NCBI GenBank assembly: GCA_024277375.1
Contig: JAJRVD010000082.1
Location: forward strand, 1-32,058
Direction of reading: 5' to 3'
Origin: Candidatus Omnitrophota bacterium
GTDB taxonomy: Bacteria > Omnitrophota > Gorgyraeia > Tantalellales > Tantalellaceae
Length of the DNA stretch: 32,058 nucleotides
Shown: positions 18,401 to 20,704 of the stretch, piece after piece
Layout of the letters: each line of letters begins with the position of its first letter
Numbering within the stretch: position 1 is the stretch's first letter
Translations under genes and position numbers: made by a program
Notes under the pieces: generated by a model
The model's database searches: none
What the model saw: the letters and a program-made list of their open reading frames with translations, nothing else
What the model was told of the DNA's origin: nothing

Positions 18401-20514
18401 AAGAAGGCAAAGATGTTCTTGCGGAGGCGCTGTATCGACTCCTGATAGGGTTTGGCCATAAAAAAGTGAAAACGTTTTTCAAAGACTACGCAATCTATGT
18501 GCACTGGAAAACGAAAGGAATAGATGTCGCCACCGAATACAAAAGTATCGGATATGACAAAACGGATATACGGGATCTTTCACAGAGGCTTGAAATAATA
18601 GGAGTACCGGAAAATAGCTATATACAGTCGGTTAAGTATTATCTTCACAGGATACTTGATGGGTTAGGAAAATTTGCGGGTGATCCTGACTTTCAATTAA
18701 AGAAAAAAGATGTCCTTAGACAGGTCAGGATGCAAGACGAGGGGATTGGAGAAGAAGAGATTATAAAAAAACTTAAAAAAGGTGAAATTGTTGATTGGAG
18801 AAAAACATCCAAGGCGGGGAAACGTCTCGCTATTGAAGAATACGCGAAAGCTTTTGGGGAGGACCCACTGTGGATCAGTAGAACCGAATACATTAAACCA
18901 ATACCTGGTTCGGTTCTGTTTGATAAGCGGGGAGCAGGCGGGATTACGCTTTGGGCTGAGCAATATCCGGGCAGGGGTAAAAATGAGGATTCTATTACAT
19001 GGCTCAAGAAATATCTCGAAATGGATAAATATACTGAAGAGGAAGAGAGTATAATACACGTTTTTGCTACCGAAGATGATTTTCTTGACACAGCGGGAGA
19101 TGAAGAGAAATATGTGCTAGTTAAAGCTTTAGGCAGAGCAACAGAGAAAAGAATGGGCAATTTACACCCGGTTGATTTCTTTGAAAAAATAGATCTGTTC
19201 GGAGGCAAAGACCTGAGTTTTCTTTTGAAAGAAATAATGGACGAAAATAAAGAGGAATACAATAATTGCGATAAAGCAACCAGGGAACTTAAAAAACGCC
19301 TATCTATAAGAGATGTAACGCTATATGAGGATGACGCTTACAAGCGGTATTCAGATAGTAAAAATGTTAAACTGGACAATATAACGAAGGCAGGAAAGTA
19401 TAATATATGTGATACAGTTTCCAAAGCTTTTGGTGATGACATGTTATTTATAACACAGAATGAATACATGTTTGAGAGCCCAGTTTCAGTATTAAACGGA
19501 AAAACTATAGGCAGTATGTTTAACTGGGCGAAGAGGCAATCGGATCGGGCCGAAAACGTATCACTTGTGGAGTCGTTAGCCAACCATATTGGCATGGACA
19601 AATATACGAATGAAGAAAAAGCTATTTTTAACGTTTTTAAAACAGAAGACGACTTTCTGACAAGTGCCACCGAAGACGAAAAATATGCGCTTCTTAAAGC
19701 ACTTGGTCGCGAGACGAAAAAAGGTATAAGAGCATTATACCCGGATGATTTTTACACAAAAGTAGATGTTTTGGGCGGAAAAGATCTGAGCGGTATTTAT
19801 GAGGAAATTAAGAATAAAAATATTCAAGAGAAAAGCTACTATGACAAAATTATTTTGAAGTTCAGGAAGAAATTCAATATAACAGGAAAAGCGACATCAG
19901 TAGATATGGATGGCGTTTTTGATGCCTTTGCGCAGGACTTATATGACGAAGTGGTAACGGTTATACATCGACCGAAGAACAATCAAATTGCAGCTGACAA
20001 TGATGAGATCCTGATAGGGATCGACATAAGTAAAATACCTGAGATTGTAATGGGGTTAACCGGGACAAGAGCCTTTTTGGATGATATTGAGGAGTTTTTC
20101 AATTCCGAGGGGATAAAAGGGAAAGTCACCTTACGTATAGATGACGATCCTGAAAGGTTGGCAGGAAAGCTCAGGGGTAAGTTTACGGCAAAAGATAGCC
20201 GGATAAAACTTTCAAATGTCATAATTATCGGAGCGGAAGACGTGATCAACGAAGGTTTCTTTGAAGATTTTTACGGCACGGGGGAAGAAACCGGCGCGTT
20301 TTTCGCGAAAGTGCGGTTTCCCGAAAAAATGCATGAGGGGACAAAATACGTGTTTGTGAATTATGTACCATTGATCAAAAAAGCGTTAAGAAAGGCCTTT
20401 GATAGCGAGCAGCAAAGATGGGTAGTCCTGGATGTCCCCGAAGCTGAGATGGTAGAATTTGATGTTTATGGTGTAAGGCTTGGTAGCATGGGAGAAGCGC
20501 TGATACGAGCGTAA
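484..20514 (+). CDS. giant modular exported/membrane protein (6,676 aa)
   Basis: One uninterrupted frame of 20 kb. The start is supported by a good signal peptide: basic N-terminus, hydrophobic stretch about 14-26, A-F-A cleavage site near 29-31, then ETR and an LSPPS motif at 44-48. Domains in order: N-terminal module (58-156), Nudix (188-360), nucleotidyltransferase (393-660), membrane segments (947-1029), winged-helix-like (1168-1251), membrane module A1 (1447-1486), kinase-like (1655-1920), ThiS-like (1926-1998), A2 (2015-2056), sigma-like 1, helical array, sigma-like 2, membrane B1, GNAT-like, B2, sigma-like 3, basic linker, helical array, B3, two C domains, two D domains, more helical arrays, and an alpha/beta C-terminus. 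The signal peptide and repeated membrane segments suggest envelope location, yet Nudix, kinase and sigma-like folds are normally cytoplasmic, so topology is unclear. There is no Shine-Dalgarno near the ATG. Very long genes have been reported in Omnitrophota. Overall function is not recognised; the gene itself is certain. Confidence 0.93.
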   Translation: MNLYTGKYRLLVRTVSLCVIFAFFANDLAFALETRASRSSLYTLSPPSNFAVLERNAEQKELITHFKDNVGVRYISRLIGSVLSGNGTRISERGLKKVIENHIKEVLTRDSRLISDFKSLDWKEVYKEDDTFCIPYKREGDPRRHILRYYLPDNKRSQEFHATSVPVGAGEVRVDLGDSFKKLPAPDMVDVVDVRGNPTGEVKTENEIHTDGKGSLHKSSVVIVFNSEGKLLRQKRAKRMRVNGDKYDVSAGGHAKPGESARGCAVRETEEKLGVRIHPDELISVKEENWFLADDDFSDSEMNSLYVYFLPRGTKVTPNKREVEEIDWVELDDLVKEHKSSEKKKYTRTLDAVCSWPGVMDEIKEIIRKRDEEKTDRKAAEEVKRDEERKVGEKFLTVVLAAGEGKRLKKHFSEPKPLIPIDGKPIIRHVLDICREISSKTILVVAAGDARIKTEIRQFVDKIVQSGQGTFSAAISPYASGALKKFPDQKNIVIIPGDALIRSKKAFIKALKAHERSQALYTHVTARMSKEFIHGLDRYVRTKDGKLYTIVTQKEIDLIKRRGRALELPDGTSLTGEELEGIQEVCTDIHIRNRWVYRAIGMLRRIIHKDFASSRDEKEIKEAWEDVDWKRIENRGKMWRFFIKVGIAKIYTVKEENAILNLNIAKHVRAARAQTKDGSEKAQETHFQNNMAHIGTPGTYTKEFRETSLEPFIFNENNTESEVVIYNGRYLRYPEEGYKKFEDCRKAKAVIREIRSLRGLNKRSSFLLKDVYVRLLDAENDKHRLIKVKTEEGVCDYVLAACTLETEQRIKPKKTIYLTKALFRDLSVKVLAKRIFIPSMEQLMWMDKGKEPAGNRDNFYHKFHDIFQGNVVREVRRHLIKNLIDKMSHRNRAIEIIKTFSRTNARGITSYSDLLKFAMEQKGLPREETELYLKIMLFYIKVEIAMWPLKTGLYILAALLSVSAPAASGGILVLATVLGPVIRVFTVLSHWISFRLKHKRGVPLLITLLTAPIPQGVGMVGVPAQILHRTGFKKTLSDIKYFRSIKAIAARLFEVITLSELNEAEKAELIKDRFYLADSIFRLQEEGKLKIVSTYYSFEKLLTLSSEYYGADNKNSGILIIDNAAKIKQIREDLKFALSDNKSKLKVFYFLDIKKFLKNKRRDSNYIKRLETPAKMLPDGSPYTIFTRLRDSFNGEFVSLETIRVTTKGRAKDKHLSKGTVERDLNTLYFLGLLEKKKPGTDIVYKASDLSPPQWTMVEPVLASLGARPGSEKRTQAKEMIAIALELKKEDIHKEKKNPINVDVFLLRLKGVLLGRGALFRAIEAGKVISFNVAKALKKRWEDRPLGKILKNNRSDLTVLSLMAFIEGIDETSEGYKEMLFKRLSQIVEESNGYPDEIQEMIVFEIEHNPEFRDVAEKAGFEIDDATKTLIKKNRPIANPPSTNTLKVMILPGLIPSAPVRIIATLCVLIYLLSPYIRYFWERITQLNFSRLQLADDPAIVAYTTMLNTADKDRGGTKRITLKIASEDKSATYRRLKRAENLINEGKGNECFEEIIKILQILVVNVQKDPNIYAIRQLVREYASSEYCLQEKAYRMDEILEGMKEYDKKTERTKRTLKPMVRRLIIAKKEKISAKRKKIKIDFGRGIGGDKAAINSLIRSGTMIEEAFSSIFKREDLKMEDIEKIRVTYFGAGGFKRVYRASIALKDRSYAFNFLIKVVKEDVVRSDSGNVYDLKYAKRLHAIANKAREKDFSLHVPTGGVYEYIEASGKERIVFTEAQLAKTTVNLPDEIKGRIIVAAYLRYWKAFDRRLFLEDPKPSNIVIRKSQETYMATVIDVDNVVFDREIMPHELVAAFLGFGFGCDDIALGVIDTLPREDAEGFIRKACGAMRLFRDKRGEDLRLFFDIVREEEAYRLPEIITGFERPNISITVNGKEIEISSGATLLDLMNDCSVGVKGTAIVYNRNRIKVGNDESKEGIAGSILLEDGDLVEFREEKRGSIVFGDHDITTKGKTLKAIFLPWLIPSAPVRIIATLCVLIYLLSPYIRYFWKRIPGFLLADIYGRGVLQYAPTGAFTKEKEKTKGNTLFFEGRHGRSGRNGWSGQNGRGSYSNLNWEDTKAILNDYKGSEELINVNKDNGIRILRNIIRKNERIEEDDIRILIENAKGGNMASAAFFLAMYREWVETVSSLLGISERRLKAATTVHLQNLSQYLSTFNMDRPFQPWLYKKLYFSLYDIYAVDGKLKKRTYYDVKKDGTEEEWEDLQALLRREIILNQTKGKIPNGRVLLSQDAKDAPVLQETLESNESISEAWYRFQRKARKNISSKFIDNKISKEKFDLGAVSDEELDVFLEGHPMIESVCDDRGFYLVGEILKEIEAWKHEEAFAVMMRGHQDISEIGINGLKDQVWSDLIHSSGAQKNVKTIMPEIEKAIKAVIARTKESSDNKGEKGISVNVEIEQSLGQGDQMPNDMSEAKKTNLINAIRKDDAFYGISYFIGKVLRCFNGKISARGMNKLVGEYISLNFPGAGKEKKNFRFNNGYKDGDSYCLPYRKKSERSWILRYSYEEDILTDKLFRINIFRNSWDSGEEVITILLASDSLANEKEIIGKDSIYNAIREEWLSPNGLWEDSKDREKRFMVNELARFLGKSPTRIVAKDFFVKVPQFGERGLGDFLGWEEDKFYCEEYDREVKKLKKRLKIQDNLIYCDDVVKKFLGGRLTWKWTTDAAKYYLMEYVAGSKGKTLGSLRRSDFNGDKKRKTKEMIGLLEWAKAEFSCKSLDEALFALKNYFGIEHVKIGKEEILGLFLSGRIDWGDTTLPAKRRMLIELADALGLEGGPGALKPKHFRMPIPQWGRKQLRYLLEHMQKQYKDVGLPGALQRLKEEAGIIDLTMPEARFKFITTDWGVTENILKEHTTYSTLPDNILDILKIKIENIFNKKKRKIIINKLAVNAQDGNRASYAVLWKLAKRSYDERIRRWADKKGVPEEKLKRGFNDIAGTLRYCIARFKAGENLSFLEYLNQTLYWRVYDAGVVLEALKEDKSDSTAPAGFVVPAVLYGADKIHLSDVAWMALLIYLATAVQNYFLKGILPYLKANAPSGIKETLILVGRKIHDDVRSLWNYVPTMLSIDTYGRGVLQYDPTIKHRYTSERADLNTFFRKKQEGVGAYERKQTEEEYTYEMLLEEGFKITLPEKTKISKHYGIPVVTAKVYRKDGSFQGGILLYIVEDCKTIIIDKCEPQFKKERKGRGRALLRHILSRPEYAEYKVIVRASSSFQKSFARMYEYQPVTEHINGSRAVADIIQKNVLNKITEPSQLISVGEAYRDKTFELLQDHCTLATLYGVVPRENKTKKTITNRNTAGAKKLISPSGDTSEFVNMIIPLALYGQEGITTVDIAFASLLVGLLIGLKNYFLKGILPYLRANAPSGIEEVLFLAGRKIYKDIQALWNKIPQLNFLEFQPFGGILQKHILKANKYDKEENLMMFKKGTIDTTESDDYDRLLLEYKNGDFDSYKVLIAKAKNILLRRLEHWSTKLNVPAEDLRRELAYNLEAVVNKCAENYRSNRFKVYLTIVIINDVRKELEKLGYTTRNGKRKVFPDKKDKLSSVTKEPETKQKEIKDKTGSSSIVFGKKDERPVAKKPAKNPTRKKSKGKSKATKQYQKTPNISRKDTAAKTGKPVVLVETRSKNLKMAKELQGDEAFTVLSPLLAQIIGCFDGKIGTKATKFLMKKHFEQHFPDIGLAKFKIDSLSKKGKTYYLSYLDQNKKEYTIGYDLFSCEQLGRSGKVIVSFSGEKTTKRYEISWNSRGFGEKYNIISPYSILRYLPKEGLLPRDSWDNVTDDELRFILEEIAEVVVATPATLKANPVRNTHIPAFNNRKFAGLIKLATRRYELPGKYSAALDLLKVALGIKLKMENVVDFLNSKDQLAHGDWNLIVNTPGAVYHLLELLVKAVNKKGVKNIDDLTIGHFNKGIPELNGKSIIGLAEWARRTLQEPKEGKALLRSSVAVERLKEYAKKTRRKESAGEINMIIPFISVMMRSYSRIDRIVAGLIVYFAAGIVPYLRANAPSSIREALELMFEKICFDLRDVYDMLSNFFNLIARFILPEPQIVTTNGMMMKSSDDHGGSSDEHGGRAETEEEVGVFQRWQKNKEGYRFWVDISKDDQREMVDIFITSINKHNADADRRARKKTILDVEEEDFNLAIMFTGAGDGKKRTFEDYLEYVRRYFLTNGERKYEETGDALSRKEAVYAIVNYHLSSDKAGQYDDPIEDAVEIDDQIGPDNVFDRFKDLKGGEPFWGMLSREAHREMVHIVIQSLNDKNKKEGKNDVAMEILNMKKKNYCRVLLDCGNGKMKSLDRFFVWAKSYLNPSGIRSGYRNVESMSDEETERAIKIYFLGEEAVLEHERRDKDSGAEKIIESTHNKFSIARDIQDEIKLVKYFMDDNRFLYLAKTICGLLARSGSTISSKAIKKSRKITKANNAPRKYLTDKIFAEVKILFLPCVRESDGRGILVRFFASRNEPAGSAARIIMSTPFKGIWMACEVIAEGVDIESVLSKKRTPQKTVESNNDFTIVSSGARTKIQKKPKKFDYLMLAHKAIPYVVYINKYDYDAHGGFTSTARYLEYKENHKAYLQLEFFANSLREIIEEILKENLGIKEVPLNKLNDEQREYIQVCKNMQYEHLEVLKKCVLDAPEEEGRRSFDEFLGINLFIGFMTKLKERGYYLDNIVAEESLQELLDALRGIERDFTKTPKKGGTKPPVSEEETKKAVPSEKYYMSSVSEDIEISFDRKAPLIYKRGNKKDTKINFLAEKNTYHYIKCVNDRGKQTAYLITYPDKKGRMNLIYGIKDCVALPERFSDVLAESKRKAGERINAVHLRSMSKKQLEKAHIVWIGAIYQEELTEDPVKPLEAYIETKKRLDQYGKIKASQFKAELINAGHKVGSLNTYYELYRHYFDLEFDLKKQFVKIAQKMPKKEALVILLNEAKEKGDNKKLTIANLRGMLKGFGVSFDEKKVQKQSAKESFKKPKKIFRVYENARSVIGVEDIVEILSTERMTGEKWGRASGKAVYRVLEIVSDFVDQDIEDLVPDDFRETPPELRGARIFGMIDRAKDVLGLDEPEDALEAIKTELDINGTQDFSLRADRRKKVLLKYYSEGFLGHLSDRTTFNLKQNITDDMELIRYFTKDVKVRSLIKFIARRIKNHGGRINLRRFRKMIHEAGANKVPEKCLTDAICEDAATLCLPCVRVSSGEGIILRVFMSRKNPVNSSSRVFLKTEYLDVWVACEVVEKKDTRPEARETVKSLATKGTKKQNANKEEQITKKNVFRILKGDDNFPWNTVARDKKLVIFMLEELAGYIDNRRVPELILYDLCYREVPQLEGNNFTGLVQWAYLNLDKEGKLLDRPLKKGVNPRAGVEKLFLYLGIKRERCNKENVINRLIEWDFFPWKEVVKNKELVLFMLGELAGYLKKDVEDLEMGGLRNKKIPQLKGKSFYNLTTWMYRKLDNKGRIVTAKTREEKKTKKIKQKKGMDRLFLYLGIERKGINETNAMDKLKKLNTFPWSKVTKNKKLLLFMLNELAGYLNIKIEELEVKHLRNRKIPQLEGSSFGGLLAWACLKLDKKGQVVSEPFKKPLKEPEACERLFLYLEVKTVRVATENIIVKLKESDRFRWSKYARDEALLFVLLKWLADYFGKNLVELETRHFREEITELNKKVYLPLVHWAVGRLDSEGRIKPKKDGEKVTEEEAVERLKRRALTLRTKTKTRTVNKKINVELEDEKIKFEKMEPLIFKKNTKYEFDFVPRNAVFRMMKCKDEQGNVVAYLVTYPDARGDRCVRYGMLLGVEGSLPEEFDSLLKESKLLSEGRVFKDKMLQPRASNQAHAMWGGALYQKHRLKNPDSPMGAFLETLEDVRQYGEVNRFKLLRELIGFGYDVYMVNKLYETYDLLEGEKIDPKTWCDDFAESQVKLEMIKNISEKISLKKKEGKDVLAEALYRLLIGFGHKKVKTFFKDYAIYVHWKTKGIDVATEYKSIGYDKTDIRDLSQRLEIIGVPENSYIQSVKYYLHRILDGLGKFAGDPDFQLKKKDVLRQVRMQDEGIGEEEIIKKLKKGEIVDWRKTSKAGKRLAIEEYAKAFGEDPLWISRTEYIKPIPGSVLFDKRGAGGITLWAEQYPGRGKNEDSITWLKKYLEMDKYTEEEESIIHVFATEDDFLDTAGDEEKYVLVKALGRATEKRMGNLHPVDFFEKIDLFGGKDLSFLLKEIMDENKEEYNNCDKATRELKKRLSIRDVTLYEDDAYKRYSDSKNVKLDNITKAGKYNICDTVSKAFGDDMLFITQNEYMFESPVSVLNGKTIGSMFNWAKRQSDRAENVSLVESLANHIGMDKYTNEEKAIFNVFKTEDDFLTSATEDEKYALLKALGRETKKGIRALYPDDFYTKVDVLGGKDLSGIYEEIKNKNIQEKSYYDKIILKFRKKFNITGKATSVDMDGVFDAFAQDLYDEVVTVIHRPKNNQIAADNDEILIGIDISKIPEIVMGLTGTRAFLDDIEEFFNSEGIKGKVTLRIDDDPERLAGKLRGKFTAKDSRIKLSNVIIIGAEDVINEGFFEDFYGTGEETGAFFAKVRFPEKMHEGTKYVFVNYVPLIKKALRKAFDSEQQRWVVLDVPEAEMVEFDVYGVRLGSMGEALIRA
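655..950 (+). other. giant protein: N-terminal module, copy 1 of 5
   Basis: Residues 58-156. The pattern is an ISRLIGSVL-type helix, NGTRIS, a helix RGLKKVIE, then FCIPY and ILRYYLP. Related modules lie at about 7897-8180 (YCLPY, ILRY), 11530-11790 (YYLSY), 13750-14050 (LFLPCVR) and 15970-16270 (LCLPCVR). The family is not recognised. Each later copy precedes a helical-repeat array or a D domain, so the module looks like the head of a recurring unit. Confidence 0.6.
1045..1563 (+). other. giant protein: Nudix hydrolase domain
   Basis: Residues about 188-360. The Nudix box runs from G253 to V275: GHAKPGE, seven residues, then RETEEKLGV. The preceding D-V-S-A-G-G-H pattern resembles IDI/YfcD-type Nudix proteins. 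The last Glu of the canonical REUxEE is Lys272 here, which removes one expected metal ligand, so catalysis may be weakened or lost. R267, E268 and E271 are kept. Known members hydrolyse nucleoside diphosphates linked to other groups, or isomerise IPP; the substrate here is unknown. Confidence 0.82.
1660..2470 (+). other. giant protein: sugar-nucleotidyltransferase-like domain
   Basis: Residues about 393-660. The N-terminal signature L-A-A-G-E-G-K-R-L (400-408) followed by PKPL (415-418) is the nucleotide-binding loop of the NTP_transferase/GlmU-N fold. PGD (496-498), after a hydrophobic strand, matches the metal-binding Asp position. The domain lies directly after the Nudix domain, joined by a charged helix (360-392). 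This pairing suggests activated-sugar or nucleotide chemistry, but no substrate can be read from sequence. Confidence 0.75.
3322..3570 (+). other. giant protein: first internal membrane region
   Basis: Residues about 947-1029 contain two to three hydrophobic stretches (for example LYILAALLSVSAP, GGILVLATVLGPVI and LLITLLTAP) separated by a short basic loop. This is the first membrane region after the signal peptide. It has no sequence resemblance to the later A and B membrane modules. Confidence 0.6.
3985..4250 (+). other. giant protein: winged-helix-like segment
   Basis: Residues about 1168-1255. The stretch S-K-G-T-V-E-R-D-L-N-T-L followed by LGLLEKKKPG has the helix-turn-helix plus wing spacing of DeoR/GntR-like winged helices. 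It is read by eye only; a non-DNA-binding winged helix is equally possible. Confidence 0.35.
4841..4926 (+). repeat. near-identical internal DNA repeat, copy 1 (membrane module A1)
   Basis: 86 bp that match 6545-6630 with a single difference (C at 4881, A at 6585). It encodes the membrane segment of module A1, PSAPVRIIATLCVLIYLL then SPYIRYFW. The flanking coding sequence is clearly diverged, so the identity is confined to this block. Confidence 0.9.
5446..6240 (+). other. giant protein: protein-kinase-like domain
   Basis: Residues about 1655-1920. A glycine-rich loop F-G-A-G-G-F-K-R-V-Y starts at 1690. A candidate ATP-binding Lys1717 lies in FLIKVVK. The catalytic-loop match E-D-P-K-P-S-N (1814-1820) keeps the Asp1815 and Asn1820 of the HRDxKxxN pattern. 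D-V-D (1836-1838) stands where DFG would be. All key polar residues are present, so the domain could be active. Choline/aminoglycoside-kinase-like folds share these motifs and cannot be excluded. It is followed directly by a ThiS-like domain. Confidence 0.6.
6259..6474 (+). other. giant protein: ThiS/TGS-like beta-grasp domain
   Basis: Residues about 1926-1998. The pattern ITVNGKEIEIS, then ATLLDLM, a middle segment AIVYNRNRI, and I-L-L-E-D-G-D-L-V-E-F fits the small ubiquitin-like fold of ThiS/MoaD/TGS domains. The protein continues past the end of the fold without a terminal Gly-Gly, so sulphur-carrier activity is not expected. A ligand- or protein-binding role next to the kinase-like domain is more likely. 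Confidence 0.6.
6545..6630 (+). repeat. near-identical internal DNA repeat, copy 2 (membrane module A2)
   Basis: Copy of 4841-4926 with one mismatch in 86 bp. It lies 37 bp upstream of the in-frame palindrome at 6667-6696. Confidence 0.9.
6667..6696. repeat. perfect 30-bp palindrome inserted in frame in the giant gene
   Basis: Each half is GGTAGGGGCGTATTG or its exact complement. The element is read in frame as GRGVLQYAPT (residues 2062-2071), just after membrane module A2. A second in-frame copy is at 9868-9896, and an intergenic relative with a different centre is at 31430-31455. It interrupts no reading frame because it is 30 bp long and has no stop in this frame. Confidence 0.9.
6745..6812 (+). 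other. giant protein: Gly/Arg/Asn-rich linker
   Basis: Residues about 2088-2110 contain repeated G-R-x-G units (GRHGRSGRNG, then SGQNGRG), a low-complexity flexible stretch between the palindrome-derived peptide and sigma-like module 1. No fold is expected. Confidence 0.6.
6928..7500 (+). other. giant protein: sigma-70-region-2-like module 1
   Basis: Residues about 2149-2339. The pattern is A-K-G-G-N-x-x-S-A then a helix, LLGISERRLK, then F-x-P-W-L-Y-K-K-L-x-F-S-L-Y-D, close to the spacing of region 2 of ECF/sigma-70 factors. A later stretch, LLSQDAKDAPVLQETLES, resembles the start of region 3. Modules 2 and 3 are diverged copies. A full region 4 was not seen, so a working sigma factor is unlikely; a borrowed helical fold is the safer reading. 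Confidence 0.4.
8380..9140 (+). other. giant protein: helical-repeat array H1
   Basis: Three units of an unrecognised 65-110-residue repeat. The consensus, built by eye from all arrays, is: W, then L..LA..LGK, L....F, (I/V)PqL.GK, GLl.WA, and a closing A...L...LGI. The array follows N-terminal-type module copy 2 (7897-8180). The Trp before each unit and the IPQ/WA motifs are the best markers. The predicted structure is all helical. Confidence 0.5.
9310..9594 (+). other. giant protein: sigma-70-region-2-like module 2
   Basis: Residues about 2943-3037. AQDGNRASY then a helix, KKGVPEEKLKRGF, and F-L-E-Y-L-N-Q-T-L-Y-W-R-V-Y-D align with module 1 (GGNMASA, GISERRLK, PWLYKKLYFSLYD). It lies directly before membrane module B1. 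Confidence 0.4.
9655..9862 (+). other. giant protein: membrane module B1
   Basis: A hydrophobic helix (VAWMALLIYLATAV) followed by NYFLKGILPYL and ANAPSGI, then an amphipathic helix ending in LWNYVP. Module B2 at about 10600-10840 and module B3 at about 12565-12780 share the PYL(K/R)ANAPS(G/S)I motif. B1 and B2 are closest to each other. Confidence 0.7.
9868..9896. repeat. second in-frame palindrome in the giant gene
   Basis: Same element as 6667-6696, with one change in the core arm (A at 9890). It is read in the same frame as GRGVLQYDPT (residues 3129-3138), directly after membrane module B1. Both in-frame copies sit in the linker following a membrane module and are preceded by Tyr. Confidence 0.9.
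9985..10385 (+). other. giant protein: GNAT-acetyltransferase-like domain
   Basis: Residues about 3168-3300. A strand KTIIIDKCEPQF leads into a basic Gly-rich loop (K-G-R-G-R-A) and a helix LLRHIL, the order of the acetyl-CoA-binding motif A of GNAT proteins. A later strand YKVIVRAS and a segment FARMYEYQPV fit the C-terminal half. The pyrophosphate loop is only a partial match, so the call is tentative. Confidence 0.4.
10600..10840 (+). other. giant protein: membrane module B2
   Basis: A hydrophobic helix (IAFASLLVGLLIGL) followed by NYFLKGILPYLRANAPSGI and an amphipathic helix ending LWNKIPQLNF. Paralogue of B1 without the palindrome insertion. The PQLNF ending resembles the ITQLNF that follows module A1. 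Confidence 0.7.
10957..11535 (+). other. giant protein: sigma-like module 3 and basic linker
   Basis: 10957-11232 is the third sigma-region-2-like copy (YKNGDFDSY then a helix, LNVPAEDLRREL, FKVYLTIVIINDV). 11250-11535 is a Lys-rich, Pro-containing low-complexity linker (for example KKPAKNPTRKKSKGKSK) that would be disordered. An SIVFG motif in it (near 11345) also occurs after the ThiS-like domain (near 6478). Confidence 0.45.
11990..12525 (+). other. giant protein: helical-repeat array H2
   Basis: Two units of the unrecognised helical repeat. The second carries the clearest motif, IPELNGKSIIGLAEWA (near 12385-12430). The array follows N-terminal-type module copy 3 (11530-11790) and precedes membrane module B3 (about 12565-12780, PYLRANAPSSI). 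Confidence 0.5.
12883..13672 (+). other. giant protein: duplicated C domains (C1 and C2)
   Basis: C1 (12883-13245) and C2 (13306-13672) share F.R, a segment FW......D.REMV.I.I.S.N, an LD/MK-containing middle, a G-G-K/N-G-K turn and Y......L...EA. Each is about 120 residues. They follow a short Asp/His/Gly-rich stretch (DDHGG, DEHGG; about 12829-12868) that could bind metal. The family is not recognised. Confidence 0.5.
14785..15340 (+). other. giant protein: D domain copy 1
   Basis: About 185 residues: a beta-rich half (APLIYKRG, YHYIKC, AYLITYPDKKG, YGI) followed by a helical half (LPERFSDVLAESK, WIGAIYQE, DQYGKIKASQFKAELI). Paralogue of 17758-18310. The family is not recognised. Confidence 0.55.
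15590..15870 (+). other. giant protein: helical-repeat unit H3
   Basis: A single unit (EKWGRASGKAVYRVLEI, LVPDDF, PPELRGARIFGM, ALEAIKTELDI) between D domain copy 1 and N-terminal-type module copy 5 (15970-16270). Confidence 0.45.
16430..17720 (+). other. giant protein: helical-repeat array H4 (four units)
   Basis: The best-conserved tandem run, with units starting near 16450, 16780, 17125 and 17455. Shared motifs are FPW, FML.ELAGY, an L followed by R(N)(K/R)(K/E)(I/V)PQLEG, WA(Y/C)LKLDK.G and LFLYLGI. Period is about 110 residues. The high similarity points to recent tandem duplication relative to the other arrays. Confidence 0.6.
17758..18310 (+). other. giant protein: D domain copy 2
   Basis: Paralogue of 14785-15340: EPLIFKKN, FRMMKC, AYLVTYPDARG, YGM, LPEEFDSLLKESK, MWGGALYQ and RQYGEVNRFKLLREL appear in the same order. 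The shared VAYL(V/I)TYPD and QYG motifs define the pair. Confidence 0.55.
18700..19890 (+). other. giant protein: helical-repeat array H5 (two double units)
   Basis: Two tandem blocks of about 280 residues, each made of two diverged helical units. They share DKYT(E/N)EE..I..VF.TEDDFL, EKY.L.KALGR.T, (D/P)DF(F/Y).K.D..GGKDLS and a W-containing segment. This is a higher-order duplication on top of the basic repeat. Confidence 0.6.
19900..20511 (+). other. giant protein: C-terminal alpha/beta domain
   Basis: The last about 200 residues alternate strands and helices (ILIGIDISKIPEIV, KVTLRIDDDPERL, NVIIIGAED, YVFVNYVPLIKKAL, WVVLDVPEAEMVEFDVYG). The family is not recognised. It contains no membrane segment and no sorting motif that I can see. 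Confidence 0.45.
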
Positions 20515-20530
20515 GTTATACCGTTTAATA

Positions 20531-20578
20531 CCGGGGACAGTCCACGCGCTCGCGTTGCTCGCTTGGGACAGTCCCCTG
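20531..20578. repeat. GGGACAGTCC hairpin, copy 1
   Basis: Left arm GGGGACAGTCC at 20533-20543 and right arm GGGACAGTCCCC at 20565-20576 pair with an A-A mismatch. It has no T-run, so a terminator role for the giant gene is only possible. Positions 20579-20670 hold nothing else recognisable. Confidence 0.8.
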
Positions 20579-20670
20579 GGCCGATGGAAAAATAACGTAT
20601 GATAGGGATTCTCTTATGCGTGCAGTACAGGTTTTGGGCCGCCCTATCAGCTTGACCATGAAAAATTAAC

Positions 20671-20698
20671 TTGAAATATATAAATTTCATGGTATACT
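20671..20698 (+). promoter_or_regulatory. promoter of AAA/DUF4143 gene 1, start at the ATG
   Basis: TTGAAA (20671-20676), 16-bp spacer, TATACT (20693-20698). The predicted start falls at about 20705, the A of the ATG, so the mRNA would be leaderless. The spacer contains an inverted repeat TGAAAT/ATTTCA. The stretch ATTTCATGGTATA is identical in the promoter of the second paralogue. Confidence 0.6.
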
Positions 20699-20704
20699 GG
20701 GGGT

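Noticed and set aside
18693-19262. 189-codon minus-strand open frame opposite array H5
   Set aside because: Antisense shadow; Ser/Leu/Phe-rich translation without motifs, while the plus strand shows regular repeats.
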